Shown here: positions 9,481 to 19,051 of the stretch, one piece after another | How positions within the stretch are numbered: position 1 is the first letter of the stretch | Layout of the letters: the number at the start of each line of letters is the position of its first letter | Assembly: GCF_004000885.1 (NCBI RefSeq) | Contig: NZ_BIMC01000005.1 | Span: 1-64,000 of the forward strand | Length of the DNA: 64,000 nt | Reading direction: 5' to 3' | Source: Paenibacillus glucanolyticus NBRC 15330 | GTDB lineage: Bacteria > Bacillota > Bacilli > Paenibacillales > Paenibacillaceae | The notes under the pieces: model-generated | Seen by the model: only the letters and a program-made list of their open reading frames with translations | The model's database searches: none | Told to the model about the DNA's origin: nothing | Program-made: the position numbers and the translations under genes

Positions 9481-10406
9481 TCGCGGGGTCCTCCTTTGGT
9501 AATTTCGAGGAATACATCCTCCAGGTTGCTCTGCGCTTCCTGAAACGAGACAATCGGAATTTCCCAGGAGACCACCTGCCGAAGCAGCGTGCTTTGCTGT
9601 GCATCATCCCCGCTATAATGAACATGAACCCCGGTGTTGTCTGTTAATACAGACGTGACAAACGGCTCATCCCTCAGCTTCTCGGCAAGCTCCTCTTCAC
9701 GCTCAAGGGTGCGGATATGGATGACTTTTTTCACGCGAAGCCGGCTCTGAATATCGGCAACCTTGCCTTGGGCCACCATCTCCCCGTGCTCGATAACACC
9801 GATCTCGTCTACCATCTCGGCAAGCTCGGGCAAAATATGCGATGAAATGATAATGGTCTTGCCCATGAGTTTCAGTTCCTTCAATATTTCACGCATCTCG
9901 ATCCGAGCCCGCGGATCAAGCCCCGAAGCCGGTTCATCCAGAATCAATACATCGGGATCATGCACCAGACACCGGGCAAGGCATAACCGCTGCTTCATGC
10001 CGCGCGAGAGACTGTCTACGTACGTATCCGCCTTGTCGCTTAAATTCACAAGCTCCAGCAGCTGCGGAATCAGCTGCTCCCGCTCAACACGCGGGATGCC
10101 GTAACTTGCCCCGTAAAAATGAAGGTATTCGGTTGACTTCAACTGGTCATATACGCCAAAGAAATCCGGCATATAACCGATCCGCTTGCGAACCTCTTTC
10201 GGGTGCTGCGTAACGTCGTATCCACCGACTTTGGCAACGCCCGAGGTCGGCAGCATCAGAGTGGCTAATATCGACATCGTTGTTGATTTTCCTGCTCCGT
10301 TAGGACCGACGAACCCGAACACAGTCCCCTTCTCGATATGGAGGCTGATGTCTTTTAAAGCATGGAATGTCCCGTATTTTTTGCTCAGGTTTGTAATCTC
10401 GATCAT
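9477..10406 (-). CDS. ABC transporter ATP-binding protein
   Basis: 309 residues. Walker A GPNGAGKST (34-42), signature LSRGMKQR, Walker B VLILDEPASGLDP and the H-loop SSH are all intact. The C-terminal 80 residues are the accessory domain common in ABC-2 exporter ATPases. It is coupled by 4-base overlaps to both the upstream large extracytoplasmic protein and the downstream permease, so the three products probably work together. GldA/GldF-type exporters have a comparable arrangement, but orthology is not claimed. Confidence 0.95.
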   Translation of the reverse strand: MIEITNLSKKYGTFHALKDISLHIEKGTVFGFVGPNGAGKSTTMSILATLMLPTSGVAKVGGYDVTQHPKEVRKRIGYMPDFFGVYDQLKSTEYLHFYGASYGIPRVEREQLIPQLLELVNLSDKADTYVDSLSRGMKQRLCLARCLVHDPDVLILDEPASGLDPRARIEMREILKELKLMGKTIIISSHILPELAEMVDEIGVIEHGEMVAQGKVADIQSRLRVKKVIHIRTLEREEELAEKLRDEPFVTSVLTDNTGVHVHYSGDDAQQSTLLRQVVSWEIPIVSFQEAQSNLEDVFLEITKGGPRE

Positions 10407-12802
10407 TGAATGGCTTCCCCCTTCACAGACAGCTCCGGCATCATAAAGTTGGTCTGATCCTTAGCGGTTAACATGAACCTGATCCGGTTAGCCACGATGT
10501 AGTCCTCCGGATTTCCCGTAATGGTATGCACATTGTTCGTATCGCTTACGGGCTCCCATTCATTCTTCTTCGCGTTCCAGATCTCCATCGTTACGTTGTT
10601 GTTTAATTTGGTGCCTTTGATGGACAGCTCCGAATATTGGATGTTGCCTTCCGATATTAACGGGAATTCAGCGATTACCGTGCCTTGTCCCATCTCAACG
10701 CCATGAGGGAACGTCCCGAACATCGGCGTGTTCACCTGGGATACTTCAGGAGACAGGAAACCGTAAGGAATGTTAATCTCTCCGCTCAGGCCCCATTCCA
10801 TAGTCACGGGCTGAATCCAGAAATTAAGCTGATCACTGTCCACCTCTGCGCCTTTCAGCGTATAATTCGTCAGATGGTCCTTGCTCCATCCCAGAATGTA
10901 AGCATCCTTGTTGACCATTCCCATCGAATACCCGTAGTTGGATAAAATATCGCGCTCCCGCTGTTTCGGATCATTCGGAGAATAAGGGAACAGCATGCCA
11001 GATAAATCTCCACTCACAAACTTGATGATTTGTTGTGGGTCCTGCGGAATTGCCACCGCCTCACCCTTCTTGATATCTCCAAGCTTATAGGCATTGCCTC
11101 CAACAACAAGCACCACCTCGGTCAAATCGTTGATGGTTTCATTGGTGACCTTCCCGTTTAATACTCCTTTGGCATCGAGCTTTAGATCCATGGCCAGACG
11201 CCCCATCTCCTCCGTTCCCTGGCGGTCGGCCCATACCTTGGCTAGCGACCACTGAGACATATCGCGAAGCTCAAGCGTGGTGGATTCCTGTTCCACCCGG
11301 ACAAAGCTCTTGCTCTCGCCCATTCCCCCGAATGTATTCCGGGCCCCTCCCGTCTTCAAATACGTATTCGCTGGAAACTCCAACGCATAATTCCCGCTTC
11401 GAGGTGTGAAAAAAGCCGAGGCTGTGGATTTAACCGCATCTCCCTGACCGTTCAGCTCAATCAGGTTTATGGTATGTGCGAGTTCCCTCGTCTTGTCGGA
11501 TGAGCCAGCGACATAAACCGAAACGCTTGCAATGACGGCGATGATCGGAATCAGGAACCACGCCCATTCCCGTTTATCCGCCTTCTTCAAAATAAAGTAG
11601 AGAATCGGTGCCACCACAACCGCATAAATAATGAGCATCCACAACAACAGCGTGAAGGACGGCATCTTCAGGGAAGGGAAATATTCCAGCACATAATTCA
11701 GATTATCCATAAGCGAGTTGTAGATCATACCATTTTGCGAAGCTGTCATCGGAAGATTGCTCCGCAATACCGATGTCCAGGCATCCGGATGGCCTGCCCA
11801 AGAACTTACCGGCTCCATAGCCAGATCATAGGCAGCGTATTGAACACTTCCTTGGCCGTAGGCATGCGAGGCAAACAAAGGCTGGCCGTCTGCTTCAATC
11901 CCGATTTTGGCGCCTTCCACCACCTTCGCTGTGGAGATGGTAAAGTCCCCATCCAGCTTCAGCGGCTTCCCTCCAAGCTTCTCGAGTTCGGATAGTGACT
12001 GAACAGAGGCCGTTCCATTCGCAACAACCGGTGCGATATCGGCAAACGGTGCTGCTGTTTTGGCGTAACCCGCTCCTCCTGCCAGAACCAGCGTGCCGCC
12101 GCCGTTAACCCAACCCGTTATCGCTTTGCGCTGAGGTTCTGATAACGTATCGGATGCAAAATTGTTAATAACGATCACGTCCAGCCCGCTAAGCAGCATC
12201 GGATCCGTTGGTATGCTGGCCGCCTTAAGCGGAAATACGTTCAAGCTGTTGCCCTTACCATTAAGAACGTTCATGAAATTCATTGTATCCGGATCATCGG
12301 ATAATACAGCAATGAGTGCACCTTGATACGGGGAGGCCTGGAGATAACTTTTCCCTGTTGCAAATGTCGTCGGCTTTCCCTTGGAATAAGATCCTTCATA
12401 GAACAGGATCTGATTATTATCTTTATTAAGCATCGTCCCCGGAATGCCAATGACTACTTCCTTCGGCGTATCCTTTGGCAGATCCACCTGCTGCACATAG
12501 GAAGTTTGATACCTATTGCCATTATTGTCCTGAATTTGCACAACCACGTCACCGGAAATATCCCGGTCACTTGTTAAGGTCAGCTTGACAGGACTCCATT
12601 TTTGATTTTTGATCTTGCCTTGGTAACCCATTTCGGATTGAATTCCAATCTTCGCTCCGTCGGCGTAGACCTTTCCTGCCGGAATTGACAAGGATAACGT
12701 TGCCATAATCAGCAGTGCCACTATCGGCAGCAGAATCCACGTTTTTTTTGTATAAAACGACAACTGATGATTCCCCTCTCCACATATAAATTGCTTTCTC
12801 AT
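10403..12802 (-). CDS. Large membrane-anchored extracytoplasmic protein of ABC/MoxR cluster
   Basis: 799 residues from the ATG at 12802. An in-frame TTG at 12763 has a stronger ribosome site (GGAGAGGGG, 9-base spacing) and would begin directly before a classic signal peptide, giving 786 residues; this start is a real alternative. An N-terminal signal helix is followed by a beta-rich region. A GATase-like segment (about 160-250, with LVLAGGAG) comes next. Two adjacent helices (about 385-440) bracket a short cytosolic loop. A second extracytoplasmic beta domain extends to the end. It is the first gene of the cluster and overlaps the ATPase gene. No catalytic residues are evident. Confidence 0.85.
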   Translation of the reverse strand: MRKQFICGEGNHQLSFYTKKTWILLPIVALLIMATLSLSIPAGKVYADGAKIGIQSEMGYQGKIKNQKWSPVKLTLTSDRDISGDVVVQIQDNNGNRYQTSYVQQVDLPKDTPKEVVIGIPGTMLNKDNNQILFYEGSYSKGKPTTFATGKSYLQASPYQGALIAVLSDDPDTMNFMNVLNGKGNSLNVFPLKAASIPTDPMLLSGLDVIVINNFASDTLSEPQRKAITGWVNGGGTLVLAGGAGYAKTAAPFADIAPVVANGTASVQSLSELEKLGGKPLKLDGDFTISTAKVVEGAKIGIEADGQPLFASHAYGQGSVQYAAYDLAMEPVSSWAGHPDAWTSVLRSNLPMTASQNGMIYNSLMDNLNYVLEYFPSLKMPSFTLLLWMLIIYAVVVAPILYFILKKADKREWAWFLIPIIAVIASVSVYVAGSSDKTRELAHTINLIELNGQGDAVKSTASAFFTPRSGNYALEFPANTYLKTGGARNTFGGMGESKSFVRVEQESTTLELRDMSQWSLAKVWADRQGTEEMGRLAMDLKLDAKGVLNGKVTNETINDLTEVVLVVGGNAYKLGDIKKGEAVAIPQDPQQIIKFVSGDLSGMLFPYSPNDPKQRERDILSNYGYSMGMVNKDAYILGWSKDHLTNYTLKGAEVDSDQLNFWIQPVTMEWGLSGEINIPYGFLSPEVSQVNTPMFGTFPHGVEMGQGTVIAEFPLISEGNIQYSELSIKGTKLNNNVTMEIWNAKKNEWEPVSDTNNVHTITGNPEDYIVANRIRFMLTAKDQTNFMMPELSVKGEAIQ

Positions 12803-13161
12803 GATAAATTACACCTATAAATCAGAAGACTTATGTAATGGTTCTCTTGGCAGTTCAACTATATTGACGAGTCGAAATTATAAAAAGTTTGACGTTTCTC
12901 TCCATAAAAGGATACTCAGGGCCGATTTTTGCGGGCTTCGGCTGGAGATTGGGCTTATTTTCCAAAATAAAAATCAAATAAAAATCCCGCTCCAAGAAGA
13001 AGGAGCGGGATCAAGAGCTAATCCATTGCAGCGTTAAAGTGTCAGGCTGCTCCATTGTACTTTCTATGATGAATCGTCGGGATAGTAGTTACTGCTGATG
13101 CAATTTAGGGTGTAAACTCTCTTATTCTCCTATCGATACTTACACGCCTGGTTGATACACT
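12803..13161. other. Intergenic region between purU and the ABC/MoxR cluster
   Basis: 359 bases without a gene. It holds the purU terminator (12984-13011) and, on the minus strand, a TATAAT at about 12875 that could be the -10 of the cluster promoter; no convincing -35 lies 16-18 bases upstream. The purU-proximal part also contains a loose GTGTAA...TTACAC inverted repeat. Nothing else was recognised. Confidence 0.5.
12976..13012 (-). terminator. Intrinsic terminator of purU
   Basis: A 10-bp perfect stem (12984-12993 with 13002-13011, ATCCCGCTCC) with an 8-base loop is followed on the minus strand by a T-rich tail. It lies about 150 bases after the purU stop. Confidence 0.88.
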
Positions 13162-14061
13162 TTAATTGAATACAACCGTTTTATTGTTATGCACCAGAAT
13201 CCGATCCTCGACATGCCATTTGACGGCTCTTGCAAGCACCACGCGTTCGATGGTACGGCCAATGCGCTTCAGCTCGTTGACATCATCCCGGTGACTTACA
13301 CGCTGCACGTCCTGCTCAATAATCGGTCCGCCATCAAGCTCCTCGGTTACATAGTGGGCGGTTGCTCCGATGATTTTCACGCCGCGATTATAGGCCTGTG
13401 CATAAGGCTTGCCACCGACAAAAGCCGGCAGGAAGGAATGGTGAATATTGATAATCCGGTTCCGGTAATGTTCGATAAAGGTTGGCGAAATAATCTGCAT
13501 GTACCGCGCCAGAATGATAACGTCGATATCATCGCCGATTACATCCAGTTGACGTTTCTCCGCTTCAGGCTTTGTATCTGCCGTAACCGGAATATGGTGA
13601 TACGGGATACCGAATGATTCCACGTATTCTTTCATATCCAGGTGATTGCTTACCACCAGCGCAATATCAGCATCCAGGTCGCCTGCCTGCCATTGCCACA
13701 ACAGCTCTACAAGGCAGTGATCCTCTTTGGATACAAAAATCGCCAGCCGTTTCTTACGGGCTGCATGGTAGATATTCCATTCCATACGGAATTGGTCCGC
13801 AACTTTCAGGAACGATTCCTCCAGTTGAGGAAGCTTGGTGTTCAGATCCTCCAGATCAAATTCGACCCGCATAAAAAACATACCGCCTGCAGGATCCATC
13901 GTATACTGGTCAGACTGAACGATGTTCGCACCATGCTGATACAGAAACTGGGAGACCGCTGCCACGATTCCTGGTCCATCCGGACAGGAGATGAGCATGC
14001 GGGCACGATTAGGGTACTGGCCTGCCACAGACGGCAGATCCTTCTTGATGTGAATTTCCAT
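13162..14061 (-). CDS. purU: Formyltetrahydrofolate deformylase
   Basis: 299 residues. An N-terminal ACT domain (about 20-95, starting at the RARMLISCPDGPGIVAAVS region) precedes a formyl-transferase fold. The catalytic Asn/His/Asp set is visible as NIHHSFLPAF and the later ELDGGPIIEQD. The enzyme hydrolyses 10-formyl-THF to formate and THF, balancing one-carbon pools for purine synthesis. The length is normal. The ATG follows GAGGAGGATC. It lies downstream of nfo on the same strand, with a large hairpin in the 137-base gap. Confidence 0.96.
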   Translation of the reverse strand: MEIHIKKDLPSVAGQYPNRARMLISCPDGPGIVAAVSQFLYQHGANIVQSDQYTMDPAGGMFFMRVEFDLEDLNTKLPQLEESFLKVADQFRMEWNIYHAARKKRLAIFVSKEDHCLVELLWQWQAGDLDADIALVVSNHLDMKEYVESFGIPYHHIPVTADTKPEAEKRQLDVIGDDIDVIILARYMQIISPTFIEHYRNRIINIHHSFLPAFVGGKPYAQAYNRGVKIIGATAHYVTEELDGGPIIEQDVQRVSHRDDVNELKRIGRTIERVVLARAVKWHVEDRILVHNNKTVVFN

Positions 14062-14107
14062 GAGACTCGGTGATCCTCCTCTACATCTACAATTAGCGTG
14101 AATTGGC

Positions 14108-14151
14108 TTCCCAAGAAAACCAACCGCAGCAAGCGGAAGTTTTCTTGAGAA
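14108..14151. other. Long imperfect hairpin between nfo and purU
   Basis: Arms 14108-14120 and 14139-14151 pair over 13 bp with one G-T wobble, and an inner CCGC/GCGG stem closes a 5-base loop. There is no T-run outside the outer stem. The inner stem alone, read on the minus strand, is followed by a T-rich stretch and could act as an nfo terminator. Alternatively the full hairpin belongs to the purU leader. Confidence 0.5.
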
Positions 14152-14198
14152 TGCCTTAGTATTTTTTCACATTAATGAATGCCGCCTCTAATGAAGCT

Positions 14199-15320
14199 TT
14201 ATGAACTCAGGGAAGTGCCGGATAACCAGGCGATGATGCGCTGATTGATCTGCTCCTCCGCAAGCTCAGGCAATAATCCAGCTGCCATGACCATATCATA
14301 CAGACGCTCCATCGGTTCGCGTGGATCTGCTTTTTTGGCTTTGGCATCATTCTTCAGAAGTGTCCACGTATCCAGCACGAACGAACGGGAGTCGATTCCT
14401 TCCTTAGCAAAAAAGGCTCGCAGCTCTTCCACTTGCTGAACAAAGGATTGCCCGAAACGTCCCTCCACATCTCCACGCAAAAGCGCGATTTCAATTTCGT
14501 ACATCGGACGCTGCGTCTTCGGATCTTTACCGATCCACGGCGTCTCCAGAATGAACGGTCTGCCTTGAAGTTTCTCGTGATGAACCACGCTCTGAATGGC
14601 TTCATACCCGATCCAACCGGTTCCGATCGGCGTATGGCGGTCTTTACCCGCTCCACGCGGGTTCTTGCTGTCGTTTACGTGCACGACCGTTAACCGGTCG
14701 AGTCCGATCAGCTTATCGAACTGCTCCAGTACGTTGTCCAGATCATTCACGATGTCATAACCCGCATCATGAATATGGCAAGTGTCGAGGCAAATCGCCA
14801 ATCGGTCATTGTACTTCACCTTATCAATAATGGAAGCAATTTCTTCAAAGCTGCGTCCCATTTCGGTGCCTTTGCCGGCCATCGTCTCCAGAGCGATCTT
14901 CACTTCGGTCTCTTCCGTACCGCCAAGAACTTCATTGAGTCCTTCCGCAATACGGTCAATGCCGTATTCGGCATCCTTATCTGTATATGCACCAGGATGG
15001 AGAACGATATTCTTCACGCCAACCGCATGTGTCCGGCGAATCTCCTCCTGCAGGAAACTCACGGCAAGCTCAAACGTATTGGGCTTGTACGATCCGAGGT
15101 TGATAATATATGGCGCATGGACCACAATCTCATCAATCCCGCTTGCTTGCATAGCGGCCTTGCCTTCTTCAATAAACATGGAATCGATCGGCTTGCGGCG
15201 CGTATTTTGCGGTGCGCCGGTATATATCATGAACGAGCTTGAGCCATATGATGTGGCCTCAGCCGTCGCAGTCAGCAATCCCTTGTCCGAAAACGACACG
15301 TGGGAACCAATTTTCAACAT
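14199..15320 (-). CDS. nfo: Deoxyribonuclease IV (AP endonuclease), C-terminally extended
   Basis: 373 residues from the ATG at 15320, which follows an AAAAAAGGGGGATG site; an in-frame start at 15347 lacks one. The TIM-barrel metal ligands are visible, including the [13 protein letters not shown] motif and VVHVNDSK followed by [10 protein letters not shown]. The enzyme cleaves 5' of abasic sites in base excision repair using Zn2+. The usual length is about 280-300 residues. Here roughly 75-80 extra C-terminal residues follow the barrel: mostly helical and charged, starting near the Gln/Val-rich segment at about 290. The function of the tail is unknown. Confidence 0.93.
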   Translation of the reverse strand: MLKIGSHVSFSDKGLLTATAEATSYGSSSFMIYTGAPQNTRRKPIDSMFIEEGKAAMQASGIDEIVVHAPYIINLGSYKPNTFELAVSFLQEEIRRTHAVGVKNIVLHPGAYTDKDAEYGIDRIAEGLNEVLGGTEETEVKIALETMAGKGTEMGRSFEEIASIIDKVKYNDRLAICLDTCHIHDAGYDIVNDLDNVLEQFDKLIGLDRLTVVHVNDSKNPRGAGKDRHTPIGTGWIGYEAIQSVVHHEKLQGRPFILETPWIGKDPKTQRPMYEIEIALLRGDVEGRFGQSFVQQVEELRAFFAKEGIDSRSFVLDTWTLLKNDAKAKKADPREPMERLYDMVMAAGLLPELAEEQINQRIIAWLSGTSLSS

Positions 15321-15445
15321 GCTGCATCCCCCTTTTTTAACACACAATTACACCTATTTTAGCTTGTATATCGAAATAAATCTAGAAATGCGTTATAATT
15401 CTCATGAAAGTGTCATGTGATAATAATCATTGAGGTGATATACAG

Positions 15446-15919
15446 ATGAAGAGCACAGGAGCCGTCTTGGGATATTTGTCCTCCAGTGCGCCACCGTCAT
15501 GGTTCATGAACTCCATTGCCTTCTGGGGATGGGTTATGCTTGGACTGATGGGCATCGGCGGATTTTTCATGTTCCGCAAGTTTCTGAAAGTGCTTCCCAA
15601 AGCAGACGGCAAATCCAAGCTGGATTGGCAGAACTACTGGGTCGAGCGAAGCCGCCCGCTGTGGACTGATGAAGCCAAAGCCTTTCTGGACGAGCTGGTG
15701 CAGCCCGTTCCGGGACCATTCCGGGATATTGCCAAACACTCCATTGCAGCGGAGATTGGCAAGATTGCTATTGAGGACCATGCCAAAGCAGTGACAAAAG
15801 ACCACTGCATCAAAGGTTACATCGTGGCTACGCCGAAGCGGGATTACAAATTCTTGATGAATTTCCTCCAAAAGAAGGAAATTGACTACAAGCCTTATCA
15901 GCATTTGATTAATAAGTAA
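15446..15919 (+). CDS. DUF2621 family membrane protein (YneK-like)
   Basis: 157 residues, ATG 7 bases after GAGGTGAT. One membrane helix (about 22-45) lies near the N-terminus, followed by a cytosolic or extracytoplasmic domain rich in basic and acidic residues. It resembles the DUF2621 family, which includes Bacillus YneK and has no established function. It is transcribed alone, divergent from nfo, and ends before two stem-loops. Confidence 0.8.
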   Translation: MKSTGAVLGYLSSSAPPSWFMNSIAFWGWVMLGLMGIGGFFMFRKFLKVLPKADGKSKLDWQNYWVERSRPLWTDEAKAFLDELVQPVPGPFRDIAKHSIAAEIGKIAIEDHAKAVTKDHCIKGYIVATPKRDYKFLMNFLQKKEIDYKPYQHLINK

Positions 15920-15941
15920 TGATACAGCCTTAAATGGAACA

Positions 15942-15975
15942 ACGGTGCTTGTCCTCACTGTGGGACAAGCACCGT
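15942..15975. other. Perfect 13-bp stem-loop after the DUF2621 gene
   Basis: Arms 15942-15954 and 15963-15975 (ACGGTGCTTGTCC) are perfectly complementary with an 8-base loop. No T-run follows on either strand, so it is not a standard terminator. It precedes a second hairpin that does have one. Confidence 0.6.
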
Positions 15976-15990
15976 ATAGTCCAGAAGATA

Positions 15991-16034
15991 ATTCCCCCTT
16001 GTTCTTATCCAGAGGATCAGGGGGATTCGTTTTT
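15991..16034 (+). terminator. Terminator of the DUF2621 gene
   Basis: An ATTCCCCCT arm pairs with AGGGGGATT (one mismatch) and a TTTTTT run follows at about 16029-16034. It overlaps the 3' end of the convergent minus-strand gene, so the two genes share DNA at their ends. Confidence 0.65.
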
Positions 16035-17204
16035 TAATTTCGTTAAGTTGAAGGGATATGAATGAACTTGGCCTGTTTTTTTACTCTTATTCAGAAACAA
16101 CAGCGTATTCTCCTCCTGTTTATTGAAGCGAATGATAAGCTCGCGGTCCGGTTCATTATTTCTGTCCAAGGCAACTTCTTCAAGGAACTGTTTCTCCGCA
16201 GGCGGAAGCGGGAGCAGCTCATGAACATAAGCAGTGATCTCACGCATTCGATGATAAAGTATCAGGTGCTGCGTTCCATACTCCCGTAAGATCATGTAAT
16301 AATCCGTGATGTATTCGATCATATAGATCTCATCTTCTTTTCCAGTAAGTTCCCCTAGATTATAGTAAGCCACTACTTCCCCTTCATGATTCAGAAACTC
16401 TGCATGCTTGCCATCCGAAAACAATACTTTATCTCGCAGATCGTACAGGTTATACGCATTAGTATCCGGATAATGCCCTATGAACTCAAAGTGTGCTTCC
16501 CTTATAATTTGTCCGTTCTTCACAAAAATCTGACCGGATCTCTTACCTAATTCGGACATCCCTTCGGCCTCGTATAGTCGGACGTACGAACTGTTGTCGG
16601 ACAGTCGTTGGACTTGAAGATGCCTCAACTCCCCTCCCCTGATCTCCAGTGTCCCAATAAACGATGGCACCTTGTTACCTATGGCTTGGTAGAACTCGCC
16701 GTTCTTTCGATTAAGCCAAAATGTAATACCTTTATCTGTTCCCACAACGTAATTACTGCCAACAGACAGTGTCTTCGTATTGGAGTTCCACTTCACATCC
16801 TCATTCACGGCTTCTGCAACAAATCGGAGTGGGATGTAGAGTTTTCCGTTGATGACTTCCGCAGATGTCTTGAGTTTTTTCTGTTTCTTATTCAAATAAA
16901 CAACATCGCTTCCAAGCTGCAGCGTCAACTCAAGATTTACTCCATACAGACTCGCCCTCTGTTGTGGTTGATTCCAATGAACCTTCAAACCCAAAATATC
17001 GCCGATCTCTCGCAGAGGAAGCAATACCCTCCCATCCTTTATCATCACCGGGTCTTTCATGGAGAAGAGCGATTTGAATTGCCCATATTCCACATTTGCT
17101 TTTACAAAAGAAGAGGCAGCAGCATGGGATGGGCTTGATAGCAGTAACCCTAGCAAAAAAAATAAGGGTAACCATAATAGTCCTCTTTTTATCACTTCAA
17201 TCAA
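16017..17204 (-). CDS. Secreted copper-amine-oxidase-N (stalk) domain protein
   Basis: 395 residues with a signal peptide (cut near SHAAA, about residue 30). Two copper-amine-oxidase N-like beta repeats follow, recognisable by RVLLPLREIGDILG and KLYIPLRFVAEAV with the paired V.WN pattern. The remaining 240 residues are beta-rich with no known catalytic motif. Such domains are common on Paenibacillus surface proteins and are thought to bind cell-wall material; copper catalysis is not expected. It is divergent from a second protein of the same class. Confidence 0.82.
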   Translation of the reverse strand: MIEVIKRGLLWLPLFFLLGLLLSSPSHAAASSFVKANVEYGQFKSLFSMKDPVMIKDGRVLLPLREIGDILGLKVHWNQPQQRASLYGVNLELTLQLGSDVVYLNKKQKKLKTSAEVINGKLYIPLRFVAEAVNEDVKWNSNTKTLSVGSNYVVGTDKGITFWLNRKNGEFYQAIGNKVPSFIGTLEIRGGELRHLQVQRLSDNSSYVRLYEAEGMSELGKRSGQIFVKNGQIIREAHFEFIGHYPDTNAYNLYDLRDKVLFSDGKHAEFLNHEGEVVAYYNLGELTGKEDEIYMIEYITDYYMILREYGTQHLILYHRMREITAYVHELLPLPPAEKQFLEEVALDRNNEPDRELIIRFNKQEENTLLFLNKSKKTGQVHSYPFNLTKLKNESP

Positions 17205-17409
17205 TCTCCTTCATCTCATAAGTTCAATCCTCTGTTATAACCCTCATCTAAGGAGATTAGTTACGGAACGGAACAAAAAGTTCAACCTATAACCTAGATA
17301 TGGTGTTGCAGTTTGCCGATTCCAAGAAAATCATGGAAATAAAACACATATCAAGTATAATAGACTGTTATTTGAATGTAATCCAATAGTCCTAGGAGGA
17401 AAGAATGAA

Positions 17410-18330
17410 GTGAAATTAAAATTAGCAATAATCATAGTTTTACTATTTACATGGATCATTCCAGCAGCAGGAGCAGCCCCAGCAAAAATCGTCAACTTAG
17501 ATGGCGTTAAAGTAGAGCTGCGGCAGGCCCCCATTTTGCGAGACGGAGTGACCCTGGTACAATTCGCCCCTATATTTAAAAGTTTGGGCCTCTCTGTAAA
17601 GTGGGATTCTTCCAGACAGCAGATTACAGGGACTAAAAAAGGCATCAGCCTTGTGCTGACCGTTGGCAACAAAAACGCATATGTAAACGGCACGCGCATG
17701 GTGTTAGAATCCCCACCTTTATCCATGAACGGAAACGTTTTCGTCCCGCTTCGGTTCATAAGCGAAGCTACAGGTGCAACCCTGGCCGTAAACGGAAATA
17801 CCATTAACATTACCAGTTACAAAGGGACAGAGCCTTTTGTTCCTAAGCCCACACCGATTCCACCCATAAAAACGAAAGCTAAAAAAATCCAAGAGGAATT
17901 GGAATCCAAATACTCAAATCTCTCTTCCGGAAAATTGCACCTGAACGACTTAACTTATGGCGTAATCGACGATTCGGATTCAATCACCATTGCCGTAGAA
18001 ATTTCGGATGAACAAACGATGCAAAACATTATCGACACCTTTGACACCAAACCTTCAACAGGGCATCTGTTGACCAAAAATCTTGCCACCCATGTGCATA
18101 AAAAATATGGCTACAAAAACATCAATATCTTTATTATTACTTTTTTTATGAATTCGTCTTATCCAAGCGGATATGATGCTCAATATAATATCTTCGTTCC
18201 GGAATACAATGTGTACGTTACACGCTGGCCCCTATACGGAGGATCTTATAATTACTCAACAAGGGTCGCTAACTGGTACCTGGACCCAACCGGCGATACG
18301 GAGTACCTGATTTATTCAAGCAAGTTATAA
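17410..18330 (+). CDS. Secreted copper-amine-oxidase-N (stalk) domain protein
   Basis: 306 residues from a GTG at 17410, 9 bases after AGGAGGA. A signal peptide (about 1-23) is followed by one stalk domain (about 25-138, with TLVQFAPIFKSLG and VFVPLRFISEATG). A Pro-rich linker (PKPTPIPP) comes next, then a C-terminal domain of about 160 residues without recognised motifs. It is similar in architecture to the divergent neighbour but not a recent copy. The gene ends before a branched stem-loop. Confidence 0.82.
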   Translation: MKLKLAIIIVLLFTWIIPAAGAAPAKIVNLDGVKVELRQAPILRDGVTLVQFAPIFKSLGLSVKWDSSRQQITGTKKGISLVLTVGNKNAYVNGTRMVLESPPLSMNGNVFVPLRFISEATGATLAVNGNTINITSYKGTEPFVPKPTPIPPIKTKAKKIQEELESKYSNLSSGKLHLNDLTYGVIDDSDSITIAVEISDEQTMQNIIDTFDTKPSTGHLLTKNLATHVHKKYGYKNINIFIITFFMNSSYPSGYDAQYNIFVPEYNVYVTRWPLYGGSYNYSTRVANWYLDPTGDTEYLIYSSKL

Positions 18331-18367
18331 AATAACTCATGCACACATTTCAACAAAAAATGCCGAG

Positions 18368-18432
18368 ACCCCGGTCTTTGTTAAGGCAGGATCAATGCCT
18401 TTCAAAACCCGGGGTTACTTTCTTCTACTACT
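18368..18432 (+). terminator. Probable terminator after the stalk-domain gene
   Basis: ACCCCGG (18368) pairs with CCGGGGT (18409), enclosing an AAGGCA/TGCCTT stem. A T-rich but interrupted stretch follows. It abuts the duplicated FHA fragment. Confidence 0.5.
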
Positions 18433-19051
18433 TTATCCCCTATCAATATAACCCGCTACACAAGATAAACGACCAAACCTGCAATAACAAAGGTATCCCC
18501 CTCCTTCAAAGGGATATTCTTTATACGGCACCATGGACTCTCCTTTTAAAATCGTACCGTTTCTTGAACCCAGGTCCTTTAATACGTATTCTCCACCTTC
18601 ACGCGAGAGCTCGACATGTGCCCGCGAAGTTCCCACACCCTGAGCAACAAATTGTGCGACATCAGGGGATCTGCCGATGATAAAATGGGGTTCGTCAATT
18701 CAATCCGCTGCGTAGCGGCTGCATTCGGTTCGTTCAGCTCCAGATAGGTTCTTGCTGAATGTGGATGAGCAGGAGGCTTCGTTTCCGGACACAGCTGTAC
18801 AGTAGCCCCTCCGCCTCCATGTGATGAAAGCACCTCCGTGCGCTGGGACAACTGAGCATAATAATCACCTTCCTCGCCATAAGAGACTGCAGGTTCAGCC
18901 TCTTGTGAATGCGAATAAGGATAGCCCTGCCCCTGCGAAGGGTGGCCTGCTTGTTTCTGATGGTCCTCTGGATGGGTTGGAGATTTGGGAACCTTCCATC
19001 TCCAGTTCTCCTTGCTCTCCCTAGGCTCCATATCTGCTGTTCCTGTTCCTG
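18427..19051 (-). pseudogene. Truncated, frameshifted copy of the 3' end of the FHA gene
   Basis: About 620 bases match 21138-21757, the 3' third of the intact FHA gene, in the same orientation. By eye there are about 20 differences, including three indels. One deleted G (near 18699) shifts the frame at the start of the FHA domain and another indel lies near 18509. The copy has no start, no DUF6382 part and no membrane helices, so it cannot give a working protein. Similarity stops abruptly at 19051, within the linker-coding part. The fragment next to the native 3' flank has decayed while the distal full copy is intact. Confidence 0.9.

Noticed and set aside
15420..15436. Fur-like box before the DUF2621 gene
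   Set aside because: TGATAATAATCATTGA matches only part of the consensus; the second half deviates.
18433..19031. Separate small FHA protein gene
   Set aside because: The frame is broken before the FHA domain and it lacks a promoter; it is a duplicate fragment.
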